Below, in pieces: positions 17,310 through 26,642 of a stretch of DNA of 50,219 nucleotides (positions within the stretch are counted from its first letter, which is position 1; every line of letters starts with the position of its first letter). The DNA is from Phycisphaerae bacterium (GTDB lineage Bacteria > Planctomycetota > Phycisphaerae > UBA1845): positions 1-50,219 of the forward strand of contig JANQHN010000102.1 in the NCBI GenBank assembly GCA_028282665.1. Direction: 5' to 3'. The position numbers were made by a program, and so were the translations under genes. The notes under the pieces were generated by a model, which worked only from the letters and a program-made list of their open reading frames with translations, ran no database searches and had not been told where the DNA came from.

Positions 17310-20300
17310 CTAACCGCCCGCAAGCAAGTCGACGAAAAAGAGCAAATCGAGAAGGTCAATACTGATATCGCCATTGAAGTCGAACTGGTTACAACCAATA
17401 CCCATCACGGCATTCGGTCCGCTCAAACAGTCGTACATCAGTGCGAAGTCATCCAGATCCACATCGCCGTCGAAATCGCCATCGCCGTCGGATTTCACGA
17501 TTCGCACCACTCGGAAGCCGATTTCGTCGCTGGTAAATCCGGCCGGCGCGAATGTTCGAAATGACGCTTCACACCCAAGCCAGCCCGAACCGGGCCTGTT
17601 CCAACTTCCGCCGCGAATCGTTCGGTTCGCGATACTGTTGGGGTTGGTATTGAATCGCCCCTGCACCCACTCGTAGAGATTGCCGGACAGGTCGTAAAGA
17701 CCAAAGCTGTTTTCGTTGCCGGCGGTGGCGAATGTTCCGCCGTGGTCACTGCCGTCATAGTACGCGACCGGTGCCGGACCGTTGTCATACGGATCGCCGC
17801 TGTTGATATAGTTGGCATCTTCTGCGGAAATGGTATTGCGACCGAAGCCAAAAACAGTGTTCGCTCCCAAGTCCTCGCTCCAGGCCGCCGCCTTGTACCA
17901 TTCATTGTAATCATCTGCGCTGTCGGTATTCACGGAAATATTGTTGTAGCCCTCATCCATCGGTAAGCGATACCCGCGATAACCAGCGATAAGCGAAGCC
18001 CGCTCGATGTCATTCAAATCGCGCAAGGCCCAGTTAGCTTCGCTAATGGAACTCGGTCGCCAATCGGTCAGCGTCGTTTCCGTCGCTTCGTGGTAACAGC
18101 GCTCGCCCGGCAGCATGCCTTGATCCAACGTCAGCCAATTGCAGTATTTCACCGCTCCGTACCAACTCACACCGGCAACCGGCAAATCGGCGACCGAACC
18201 GTTAAGCAAAGCATACGCGCCATCCTGAAAATAAATGTGACCCGTTTCGTTCGGATCAAACATCACCGCGGTCAGCACATCCTCCCCGGACGCCCCTTCC
18301 CGCGTCGCCCCGACATACACGACTCCGGAGCTTGTGTTGAAATACATAAACTCCCCGCGCTCGTTGGCGGGATTCGCGAGAGCGTCGTTGAGAAACACAT
18401 GAAATTCCGCATTCGTGACCTCTGTCGGAACCATGACAAATGAATAGGCAGGACCAAGCGGCTGAACCTTACTGCGCGGGACCGCGTTTTCCTCCTGTAC
18501 GAACTGCGGTGTAACAACATGCAGCGTTACATCGCGCGTGCTGACATCGCCGTTTTCTCCATCCCAGCTCACTTCGACCGCGACTTGGTACTCTCCTTCC
18601 GCAAGTGCCGCAGCGGCTATAGGATCGATAGCTACCCAAAGCGTCGTCGACTCACCCGAATTTAAGTTCCCCCCTGCAACATTCGCACCATTTAGCATGA
18701 GCCAATTGACCGACGGATTCGTCTGCGCTGTCCAATTCAGCGCGGTGCCGCCTTCGCGATTGATTAGTTCATACGCTTTCGACGCGGGATAGAAAGGCCC
18801 CACACCGGCAGGTCCGGATGCTTCCAAGGATTCCGCGGGGAATACGGATATCGTTCCACTCGCACCAACGGTAAGTTCCACGGAACGCTCAATCGCCACA
18901 TTGGTCAACGTGTCTAGAAAGGTAATCGTACCCGTGTAGCTATCCGGATAGAGCGTGTCCGCGATCTCATTCACGGATACGTTCACATCCGTTTGTTCGT
19001 TCGCAAGAAGCAGTTCCTCGCTGCTGCCCAAGTCAAGCCAATCCACGTCCGTAGTGATCTGCACGGTAATCGCCACTGAGGCGTGCCGATTGGTGAGGGT
19101 GTAAATCTGCTGATCGCCCGGTGTGGCGGACCATGATCCATCCTCATCTTCCTCAGGAACCACTTCGACCGGTTCCTTGACCTCCAACGATAGAGGCGTA
19201 TCGATGGTACGACTCAAGTCGCCGTTCGCCGTATCCGTCCATTGGAAACTCAGATTGATGTCGTATTCGCCTACTGCGAAGCTGTCGGCCTCTCCTGCGA
19301 TACTGACATCGAACGGGCCGATCACTTCGGTCGATGCGATGCTGCCATTGATGGGATCATCGCCGTCGAGGTCCATCCATGTCGCAGTCAATGACACCTC
19401 GTAGTCGAGCGTCATGAAAGAGACGTTTGTATATTCGAACGCACGGCTTGCCGTTTGATCGAACGCATAAAACGGTCCGCCGAAGTAACCTGTGAACTTC
19501 TGCGGATCGGCATCGAGTTTGTTTACTTCGATGGGCTCGCCGATATCTGCGCGAAGTTCACGCGTCTGCGTCACCGAGTGGGTGCTATCTTCGATCGTAA
19601 CCGTTGAGGTGTATTCACCTGGAGCGAGTGTTTGTGCATCTGCGTTCGTTTGAACATCAAATTCCATCGACTCACCGCCGGCCAGAGTTCCTTCCAGGAA
19701 CTGTGAAGCCGGCTCCTGTGAACCCACCTCAATAAGATCGATCCAGATTTCCGCCACACTTACCGCAAAATCCACCGAATTCTCGGAGAGATTCTCCACC
19801 AAATATCGTTTGGCGGGTTCAGGATGCCCTATCATACCTTCTCCGTAAACGACACTTAGCGCAGGTAAATCGTTCTGCGGACCGGCAGCCAGCGCGGGGT
19901 GAAGGTCGAGAATCACGAACCGTTCATAAGTTTTTTTTGATTGAGCATCCGTAATCGTGATCTTCGCGATATGCCCTGTCCCGCGGACCGTACGGAAACC
20001 GGTGTGGTCATTTGAATCTTCGGGAAGTACAGGATCACGGGCATTGTTGCGTAACGAGTCACCGGCCGCGGGGTCAAGGAAGCTCCCACCACGTATCGTG
20101 AAAGGTGCGGCGATGTCGGGCGTGAACAACTCGCTCGTCCACTCCGCGACGTTGCCACACAGGTCATACAGGCCAAATACGTTGTCAGTGTCGAACGTCA
20201 GCGTTTGACCATCAGCGAGTGAGTTCTCGCCATCGAAGAAGGCGATCGAGGTCGTGCCGTCCTCTTCGGTATCGCCACTCGAGAGGAAATTCGCATCGGG

Positions 20301-23300
20301 AGCGGCCGGCTCGGCTTGATCCCGGCCGAAGCCGAAATCGCGATTGGTGAGTTCTTTGTAATCCCACGCGGCGGCTTTGTACCATTCGTTGTAGTCAGCG
20401 GCCGCGAGACTCAAGTCGTCCATAGGCAACCGATAGCCCATCGTCCCGCGTACCCAAGCTTGACGCTCGGCCGCGCTGAACAGGCCGCTCTCCCAACTCA
20501 TCGCGTCAACGGGCCTCCAACCCGGCAAATCGTTAACTGTGCTTTCCGCGTAGGCAAGCAACAATTCGGGAGTACCAATCGTCAGTGAAAGCCAATTGCA
20601 GTACTTCACCGCCCCATACCACGACACTCCAACCACCGGATGGTCCGCGTAGCCCGCCTCTACGCTGTACGCGCCGCTATCGAAGTCGATGCGTCCGACG
20701 GCAACGTCGAAAATGGGAATTGTCGGCGCAGGAGGAACTTCACCTGTACCGGGTGTTTTCGAATCGTTGACGAAAAAGCTTCCCGTTGCCGTGTCCACAT
20801 AGAGGTAAGCAGCGCGGGCATGGTCGCTACCCGCTTGAGCCAAGGACAGCACATCGGTCAAAAAACTGACAAACTCCGCATTGGTAATCTCTGTCTTGTT
20901 AATCCAAAAATCGTAAGTAGGTCCGCCGGGTTGCAAAAAATCGGAAAGCACCGGATGCACATCGCTCCCGTATCCGCGAACCAGTGCGTATCCACCCGGC
21001 GGAACAGACGATAAGCCAAGTGTGGAAACTTCCGCCGAAAACCGAAGCGTCACTTCAAGCGACTCGCCAGGTTCATGCGGCGGAATCTGCGTCGGTGATA
21101 CGCCGTCGATTTCCAGCCAGGGTACATCAATTGAGATGTCCAACTGATCCACCGCAACGTCGGAAGGGTTGTGGATCGTCAGTTGCAACGTTGTATCCTG
21201 CAAATCCTCGCCTAATAAAGCATCGACTCGCCAATGTCGTGCAGGCGTGATTTCCAATTCGACCGGCTCGAATGCTTGCGAAACGCGAAATCCCACGAAA
21301 TCGTATGCACCGGTTGCCGGCAGTGAGCTTCGGCGATCGGTACGGAGAAAGATCGAAGACTCAATGTTTTGAAAATGCCCGCCTCGAATACCTGCCTCAC
21401 CTGTCGGCATACTATGGTCGTGCGTCCATTCCGCGACATTCCCCGCCATGTCATACAGACCGTACCCGTTTCCCGTGTCCTCGGTGAATGCCTCCGGATC
21501 AGCGAGCGTGTTTAAGCCGTTGTAGTACCCAACCGGAGCGCATCCCGGCTCAAACGGATCGGCGCTATCCAGGTAGTTCGCGTCCGCGATGGATATGGTG
21601 TCCCTACCGAAACCGTAAACAACATTCGTACTCGACACATCAAGCCAGGCTGCCGCCTTGTACCACTCTCCCTGGGCAGACGCACCTTCCACCCCGTCAT
21701 CCATGGGCAACCGATACCCGCGTTTCTGTGCAACAACGTCTGCGTTGGAAAGCGTAACCTCCCAATCCGCCGCGACAGGCCCTTCGCCGTACACGCGTTG
21801 ATTGGACGACATCCCCTGCAACAACGTCAGCCAATTGCAGAATTTCGCCGCCCCGTACCAACTGACACCCACAACCGGGTAGTCCCAAAAACCAGGTTCA
21901 ACGGTATAGAATCCGTCTTCATACCGAATCGGACCCTCCCCCGCCGGATCGTACGAAAAAAGCGTCGTTCCATCTCCGGCTAGTTTCACACGGCCCGCAA
22001 CCGTGTCATGGGTTAAATTGTCATCAGGATTTATATCGTTAAGGAATCGCACAAACGCAGTGTTGGTAACTTCAAATTTGCCAATTCGATACAAGTAAGC
22101 AGGACCGTCGGGTTGTTCGTGATCAACAGGTATGTTGACCATATCGAGGGCAAAACCCTGTCCGCCGACCGTAAAAACCACCGATCGTGTCGCACGTGCC
22201 TGGGTCAGTACGTCCAGAAAAGTCAACGTGCCGGTGTAGGTGCCTGTCGGCAATGAATACGCTTCGGCCGTAAGGAAGATAGTTACATCAACCGAAGACT
22301 CCGGATCGAGCAGCGTCCCTTCGCTGGGATCGGCATCAATCCATACCACACCCGGCGGCTGATCGGTCGTATCCTCAAACATCACGCTCCAGAACATCTC
22401 AGGGCCGTGGTTTGTCAGCGTATAGACTTTCTCGACCGGACCGAACGGTCCTCCTTGTGGACCGGAAAAGGAAACATCGTCGGTTGGTGCAACGTCCAGT
22501 TCAGTCACGGTGAGTCGCACGACACGATCAATCTCGAACCCACTCGTTGGCTCGGCAAATCGAAGCGTTGCAACGTATTCCCCGACACCGAGCAAGTCCG
22601 CGGCGGACGTGAGGTTTATATCGACATTCACAAATTGGCTCGGCGCGATCACTTGGCCTGTACTCGACAAGTCAAGCCAATCCACCTCCGGTTCAATAAC
22701 GGACAATGCAAACTCAACGTCGGAATCCGCTTCATTGGTGATCGTATAAGTATGCGAGGCAGGTTCGAACGGGCCGCCGAAAGGCCCGGAAAATTCCTGT
22801 TCTTCCGCAGGTTCTACGCTGAAAGGTGAAATCACTTCGAGCGAAACCGTCCTGACGAATGCAGTACCCGTGCAGGAATCCGTAAAGGTCACGGCCGCCT
22901 GATACGTTCCCGCCGTCAAATTCGCGACCTCGGACGCATCGAAAGCGATCGCCACATCGAAAGTGCCACCAACCGGCACTTCACCATCCACCTGTTGTCC
23001 GCCATTGAGCGTAAGCCACAACAGACCGCTATCACCGGCGGTCTCCTCCCAGGTCGCAGTGAATGCGACGACCACATCCGACAGCGAGGTAAACGTATAT
23101 GTGCTGCTTTCGACGTCGGGCGTTCCACCGACCGGCATGGTTGCACTGAATCCGCCGGCGGGTGTGAGTTGAAGCGGCTCGCTTACGGTGAGGATGACGT
23201 CGCGCGTGGCGGCGAGGGTTTGACTCGTCAGGTTTTCAATCGTAATAATCGCGTTGTTCACTCCGACATGAAGCCCATCTTCGCAGAGTGGATCGATCGT

Positions 23301-24638
23301 CACCGTCAGCATTGCGCCTTCACCGGCTGGTATAACACCGTCAGGCCTGTCGTCCTCAAGCATCACCCAAGGTGCATCCGAAGACGTAGCGAATGAAATC
23401 GGCATTTCAGCAATGTTTGCAATTTCGTAGACTTTCACATCCGAATCAGGCACCGCATACGGTCCGCCCCACGGGCCGGACGCGGACAAGTCCTGGTATG
23501 GAGTGACGAGAAGTGCATCGATAACGCTCTGAACGATACGAAATCCGGTTGCATCGCTGGGTGAACCCGCCTCTCGATGAGCGGCAGTGTTGGCGCGTAG
23601 GGAGAATGTGCTGCTTCGCCACGACCCGCCGCGATTACGACGCCTTGCAGGATCGGTCGGTGATTGATCCTGCATCCACTCCCACACGTTGCCGGACATG
23701 TCATACAGGTTGTACCTGTTCTCCGTGTCACGTGTGACCGTGCTGCCATCGCCGAGCAGATTCACACCATCAAAGAAGCCGATCGGCGTAGTGCCCGCTT
23801 CGAATGGATCGTCGCTGCCAAAGAAGTTGGCGTCCGCGTTTTCGATGATGCTCCGACCAAATCCGTATAGCGTGTCTCCAACGCCATCGAACGCCGCAGC
23901 CTTGTACCACTCGTTGTACAACGATGCGCCGCTCGCTTGACCATCCATCGGCAATCGAAAACCAACGTATTCTAGCAGATTTTGGCGTTCCGTATCGTTT
24001 AAATCCCGCGTTGACCAGTCGGCAGCACTAATCGTCACCGGTCGCCAGCCTGACAAATTCGACGAAGGCGACTCCGCGTACGCACGATCATCGGGCGCGA
24101 GTCCAATGTCCAAAGTCAACCAGTTGCAAAACTTGATCGCACCGTACCACGTAACTCCCGCCACCGGATGATCGGCATATGCGGGATCGTCGAGAACAAA
24201 TTGATTGTCGCTGTAGATGATGTGACCGTTGGCAACTGTGTCAAACAACTTCGTGCCCGAGCCCTGGGTGCCGATTACGCCGTGGGTCGAGCTATGAATG
24301 TAAACGTCGCCCGAATCGACGTCGAAGTACATGTAATGACCCTTGGGGGCGGTAAGGTTCGATTTGGCGTCGTTGAGGAAAGCAACGAATTGCTCATTGG
24401 TAATTTCGTACGCGGTGATCCGAAAATCATGAACCGGACCAACCGGTTGATCGTCGACACCCGGTATGACTGAAAACGAAAGTGAATCAAGTTCGGTCGA
24501 TTCCACGTGTAAATAAGAAGTGCTCGCCTCATGAATGCCCTGCCGCATCGCCGGCCCGCCTGCTGATGCGGTCAGAATCAGACCAGCGCCGATCAAGCAC
24601 ACTACCAACGCTATCTTTCGCCTTCTTGCCATTTGCAT
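17310..24638 (-). CDS. Giant secreted protein: four FGE-sulfatase-like domains, BACON-like repeats, dockerin-like C-terminus (2442 aa)
   Basis: A signal peptide (RRRKIALVVCLIGAGLILTASA) is followed by four sulfatase-modifying-factor domains at about residues 45-350, 829-1122, 1213-1559 and 2049-2379. Each opens with an E[IV]TN..F..FL.D motif, has GVxWYGA[IV]KFCNWL and closes with LYD[ML].GN[VL].EW...RGG. Between them lie about nine Ig/BACON-like units (four, then one, then four), several with SGPxGGPF ... YTLTN ... W. The last 55 residues have two dockerin-like Ca-binding loops (DFDGDVDLDDFA and DFNGDISIDLLDL). The Cys pair needed by true formylglycine-generating enzymes is absent, so these are probably binding or structural domains. 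Start ATG 24638 has GGAGG 10 bp upstream; the longer frame to 24761 lacks support. Confidence 0.88.
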   Translation of the reverse strand: MQMARRRKIALVVCLIGAGLILTASAGGPAMRQGIHEASTSYLHVESTELDSLSFSVIPGVDDQPVGPVHDFRITAYEITNEQFVAFLNDAKSNLTAPKGHYMYFDVDSGDVYIHSSTHGVIGTQGSGTKLFDTVANGHIIYSDNQFVLDDPAYADHPVAGVTWYGAIKFCNWLTLDIGLAPDDRAYAESPSSNLSGWRPVTISAADWSTRDLNDTERQNLLEYVGFRLPMDGQASGASLYNEWYKAAAFDGVGDTLYGFGRSIIENADANFFGSDDPFEAGTTPIGFFDGVNLLGDGSTVTRDTENRYNLYDMSGNVWEWMQDQSPTDPARRRNRGGSWRSSTFSLRANTAAHREAGSPSDATGFRIVQSVIDALLVTPYQDLSASGPWGGPYAVPDSDVKVYEIANIAEMPISFATSSDAPWVMLEDDRPDGVIPAGEGAMLTVTIDPLCEDGLHVGVNNAIITIENLTSQTLAATRDVILTVSEPLQLTPAGGFSATMPVGGTPDVESSTYTFTSLSDVVVAFTATWEETAGDSGLLWLTLNGGQQVDGEVPVGGTFDVAIAFDASEVANLTAGTYQAAVTFTDSCTGTAFVRTVSLEVISPFSVEPAEEQEFSGPFGGPFEPASHTYTITNEADSDVEFALSVIEPEVDWLDLSSTGQVIAPSQFVNVDINLTSAADLLGVGEYVATLRFAEPTSGFEIDRVVRLTVTELDVAPTDDVSFSGPQGGPFGPVEKVYTLTNHGPEMFWSVMFEDTTDQPPGVVWIDADPSEGTLLDPESSVDVTIFLTAEAYSLPTGTYTGTLTFLDVLTQARATRSVVFTVGGQGFALDMVNIPVDHEQPDGPAYLYRIGKFEVTNTAFVRFLNDINPDDNLTHDTVAGRVKLAGDGTTLFSYDPAGEGPIRYEDGFYTVEPGFWDYPVVGVSWYGAAKFCNWLTLLQGMSSNQRVYGEGPVAADWEVTLSNADVVAQKRGYRLPMDDGVEGASAQGEWYKAAAWLDVSSTNVVYGFGRDTISIADANYLDSADPFEPGCAPVGYYNGLNTLADPEAFTEDTGNGYGLYDMAGNVAEWTHDHSMPTGEAGIRGGHFQNIESSIFLRTDRRSSLPATGAYDFVGFRVSQAFEPVELEITPARHWRVDALLGEDLQDTTLQLTIHNPSDVAVDQLDISIDVPWLEIDGVSPTQIPPHEPGESLEVTLRFSAEVSTLGLSSVPPGGYALVRGYGSDVHPVLSDFLQPGGPTYDFWINKTEITNAEFVSFLTDVLSLAQAGSDHARAAYLYVDTATGSFFVNDSKTPGTGEVPPAPTIPIFDVAVGRIDFDSGAYSVEAGYADHPVVGVSWYGAVKYCNWLSLTIGTPELLLAYAESTVNDLPGWRPVDAMSWESGLFSAAERQAWVRGTMGYRLPMDDLSLAAADYNEWYKAAAWDYKELTNRDFGFGRDQAEPAAPDANFLSSGDTEEDGTTSIAFFDGENSLADGQTLTFDTDNVFGLYDLCGNVAEWTSELFTPDIAAPFTIRGGSFLDPAAGDSLRNNARDPVLPEDSNDHTGFRTVRGTGHIAKITITDAQSKKTYERFVILDLHPALAAGPQNDLPALSVVYGEGMIGHPEPAKRYLVENLSENSVDFAVSVAEIWIDLIEVGSQEPASQFLEGTLAGGESMEFDVQTNADAQTLAPGEYTSTVTIEDSTHSVTQTRELRADIGEPIEVNKLDADPQKFTGYFGGPFYAFDQTASRAFEYTNVSFMTLDYEVSLTATWMDLDGDDPINGSIASTEVIGPFDVSIAGEADSFAVGEYDINLSFQWTDTANGDLSRTIDTPLSLEVKEPVEVVPEEDEDGSWSATPGDQQIYTLTNRHASVAITVQITTDVDWLDLGSSEELLLANEQTDVNVSVNEIADTLYPDSYTGTITFLDTLTNVAIERSVELTVGASGTISVFPAESLEASGPAGVGPFYPASKAYELINREGGTALNWTAQTNPSVNWLMLNGANVAGGNLNSGESTTLWVAIDPIAAAALAEGEYQVAVEVSWDGENGDVSTRDVTLHVVTPQFVQEENAVPRSKVQPLGPAYSFVMVPTEVTNAEFHVFLNDALANPANERGEFMYFNTSSGVVYVGATREGASGEDVLTAVMFDPNETGHIYFQDGAYALLNGSVADLPVAGVSWYGAVKYCNWLTLDQGMLPGERCYHEATETTLTDWRPSSISEANWALRDLNDIERASLIAGYRGYRLPMDEGYNNISVNTDSADDYNEWYKAAAWSEDLGANTVFGFGRNTISAEDANYINSGDPYDNGPAPVAYYDGSDHGGTFATAGNENSFGLYDLSGNLYEWVQGRFNTNPNSIANRTIRGGSWNRPGSGWLGCEASFRTFAPAGFTSDEIGFRVVRIVKSDGDGDFDGDVDLDDFALMYDCLSGPNAVMGIGCNQFDFNGDISIDLLDLLFFVDLLAGG

Positions 24639-24830
24639 CACGTTCGTGCCTCCATGCACCGTGAAGCCTCGTGCGAGTACACTCAGCTCAAAAGCTTCGG
24701 CGTACAAATATCCCGCTGCTCTCCATCTATGTTCTATCGGATGATGGCTAAACTCGAGCACACGATTTCAAGCGAGGGTGGTCGGCCGGTGTATGTCGCC
24801 GGCGCAACTGGCGCGTGGTGAAATTTGCGC

Positions 24831-24862
24831 AAGAAAACGGGCGCCGTTGAACATGGCGCCCG
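24831..24862 (-). terminator. Rho-independent terminator of rpmB
   Basis: On the minus strand an 8-bp stem CGGGCGCC/GGCGCCCG with a 9-nt loop is followed by TTTTCTTG. It begins 46 bp after the rpmB stop. Confidence 0.85.
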
Positions 24863-24908
24863 GAAACAATCGCCTGGTGAAAAACGTACGTGCTATCGAC
24901 TGAAGCCT

Positions 24909-25172
24909 TTAGCCCTCAGACTCTTCAGGCTTCCAGTCGCGTTTGGGCGGTTTAACCACCAATCCCATGCGAATCGCCTTGGCGGAAACCTTGATGCGAC
25001 ACACCTTGCCATCAACCACCGCACGTACGCGCTGAATATTCGGCTTGAACTTACGCTTCGTGATGCCCGTGGTCTTGCGGCCTACACCACCCAGATACTT
25101 GGCTTTACCCCTGCGGGCAATGGATCGGCCTGATCGGGTCTTCTTACCTGTGAAAAAACATACGCGGGGCAT
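24909..25172 (-). CDS. rpmB: 50S ribosomal protein bL28
   Basis: An 87-residue, strongly basic large-subunit ribosomal protein. It starts MPRVCFFTGKKTRSGR and continues with GKAKYLGGVGRKTTGITKR and a basic C-terminal helix region (RIKVSAKAIRMGLVVK). Only one Cys is present, so this looks like a zinc-free form. GAGGTGACCC before ATG supplies the ribosome site. It is monocistronic with its own terminator, and divergent from the ECF sigma gene. Confidence 0.95.
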   Translation of the reverse strand: MPRVCFFTGKKTRSGRSIARRGKAKYLGGVGRKTTGITKRKFKPNIQRVRAVVDGKVCRIKVSAKAIRMGLVVKPPKRDWKPEESEG

Positions 25173-25399
25173 GGGTCACCTCATGTCACGCCATCAGAAT
25201 CCAAAGTCGTCAAAGACAGGTCAGTATAGCGGTCGATTGGCTATTAGCAAGTACTCAAAACTCGACCAACTACTCCAAACGCAGGCGATCGGAACGGTCC
25301 GGTAACGATTTCTCGACGTCTGAAGACTACCTTTTCCGACATATCCCGCAACAATGGCCCCCCGGCAGCGTTTTTAAGGTAGAGAGGTCTGGAAAACGA

Positions 25400-25987
25400 A
25401 TGAGTGTGTTCACAAAACTGGACTCGCTGATCGAAAGAGCGCAGCGTAGGGATTCCACCGCTGTGGGCGAAATCGTAGACGTCTATGCAGTACGACTGTA
25501 TCGTTTTCTTTACCGTTTGACAGGCCAACGACAAGACGCCGAAGATCTCGTCCAGGAGGTATTCCTTCGCGTAGTGAGGACTATCGAAGCATACAAACAT
25601 GACGGGAAATTTGAAGCGTGGCTTTTCAGGATCGCCATGAACCTTGCGCGAGATCGGATACGAAAATTGGCACGAGTGCCAGGCATCCTATCCCTCGACG
25701 CCAAACCGGACAGTAATGATTGGATCGAATTGCCCACGCCTGTAGCAAGGATGCCCGAGCGCGAATCGGCAGTGAGCGATCTCGACAACGACGACATGAA
25801 TCGACTGCAGGCCGCTTTGATGACTCTACCTCAGCCGGAACGTGAGATCATCATTTTGCGACACTATTCGAATCTGACTTTCGCCGAGATTGCGGAAGCG
25901 TTCGAAGTTCCGCTGGGTACGGCTCTCGCCAGATCTCATCGAGGTTTGGCAAAGCTGAGGAAAGCGATGGGAGTGGATCAACCGTGA
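25400..25987 (+). CDS. ECF-type RNA polymerase sigma factor
   Basis: A 195-residue sigma-70 family protein with only regions 2 and 4. Region 2 (about residues 25-92) has RLYRFLYRLTGQRQDAEDLV then FLRVVR ... FEAWLFRIAMNLARD. Region 4 (about 130-190) has LPQPEREIIILRHYSNLTFA and EIAEAFEVPLGTALARSHRG, the promoter -35 recognition helix-turn-helix. The start has GGA 7 bp upstream. The next two genes, a single-pass membrane protein and a periplasmic coiled-coil protein, form the usual regulator and sensor set. I could not find a confident autoregulated promoter. Confidence 0.93.
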   Translation: MSVFTKLDSLIERAQRRDSTAVGEIVDVYAVRLYRFLYRLTGQRQDAEDLVQEVFLRVVRTIEAYKHDGKFEAWLFRIAMNLARDRIRKLARVPGILSLDAKPDSNDWIELPTPVARMPERESAVSDLDNDDMNRLQAALMTLPQPEREIIILRHYSNLTFAEIAEAFEVPLGTALARSHRGLAKLRKAMGVDQP

Positions 25988-26631
25988 TTTGGTGCATGAT
26001 GAGCGAACATTACGATAGACTAAAGCGCATCGAAGAAGATGAGCGTTGGCTCGCTGAGGTTCTTGGCGATGAAGGCGATACGCCAAACGTCGAGTCGATC
26101 AAATTGCGCACCCAGATTGAGATGAACGAGCATTGGTTCGCCGAACTGTGCAACCGAGACGAGATCAGCCCGCCGGAAAATCTAACTACTACGATCAAGA
26201 GTCGCCTCAATCGCGAGTTCGCTACCGAGGCAGATGCACAAGCAGCGCCGACGACATTTAGCCAACGCCGCACGTTCCGATTTGCCACGTCGGCATTATC
26301 ACTCGCCGCCGTCTTGGCGATGGCGGTTACGACTTCGCTCTATGTGCAATCGGAAAAACTCAAGCTGCCTTTCTCCGATGACTCATCCTCGCCCGATGCA
26401 ATCTATGGCTATGCAGAGGCATTTTTCGCCTACGAAGAGGACGATATGCTGATCAGGCTCGCCACGCTCGACGAGCGACTCGAGTCACTGGAAAAATCCT
26501 GCATCGAGCCTTTCCCCGACGATTGGGAAAACGATTACATTGAAGACATCCGGATACAACTCGACCGACTTGATAGCGAACCGGATTTTGAACTTCGTGA
26601 TGCTTGGTTCGAACCTGGGCAATCCGGATAA
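25984..26631 (+). CDS. Single-pass membrane protein, probable anti-sigma partner, 215 aa
   Basis: No family is recognised with certainty. The cytoplasmic N-terminal half (about 1-95) is acidic and helical (EEDERWLAEVLGDEG; NLTTTIKSRLNREF), one membrane segment lies at about 98-118 (TSALSLAAVLAMAVTTSLYV), and the outer half is acidic with a heptad-like stretch (LIRLATLDERLESLEKSC). The GTG at 25984 overlaps the sigma stop (GTGA), indicating coupled translation; ATG 25996 or 25999 are alternative starts. Position and topology suggest a membrane anti-sigma factor. No ZAS-type HxxxCxxC motif is seen, so the role is inferred from context only. Confidence 0.7.
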   Translation: MIWCMMSEHYDRLKRIEEDERWLAEVLGDEGDTPNVESIKLRTQIEMNEHWFAELCNRDEISPPENLTTTIKSRLNREFATEADAQAAPTTFSQRRTFRFATSALSLAAVLAMAVTTSLYVQSEKLKLPFSDDSSSPDAIYGYAEAFFAYEEDDMLIRLATLDERLESLEKSCIEPFPDDWENDYIEDIRIQLDRLDSEPDFELRDAWFEPGQSG

Positions 26632-26642
26632 GGAGATACACC

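Noticed and set aside
16935-17564. 209-aa plus-strand ORF bridging the glycosyltransferase and giant-protein genes
   Set aside because: Most of it is antisense to well-supported frames on both sides, with no recognisable motif.
17310-24638. Repeated segments as a CRISPR or DNA-level tandem repeat
   Set aside because: The repeats are protein domains of 100-350 residues with divergent DNA; there is no short identical repeat with spacers.
24825-25133. 102-aa plus-strand ORF over rpmB
   Set aside because: It is antisense to a certain ribosomal protein gene and its terminator.
25280-25330. Autoregulated ECF promoter before the sigma gene (GGAAC ... GTCTGA)
   Set aside because: The two blocks are about 22 bp apart, several bases more than ECF sigma factors accept, so the match is not convincing.
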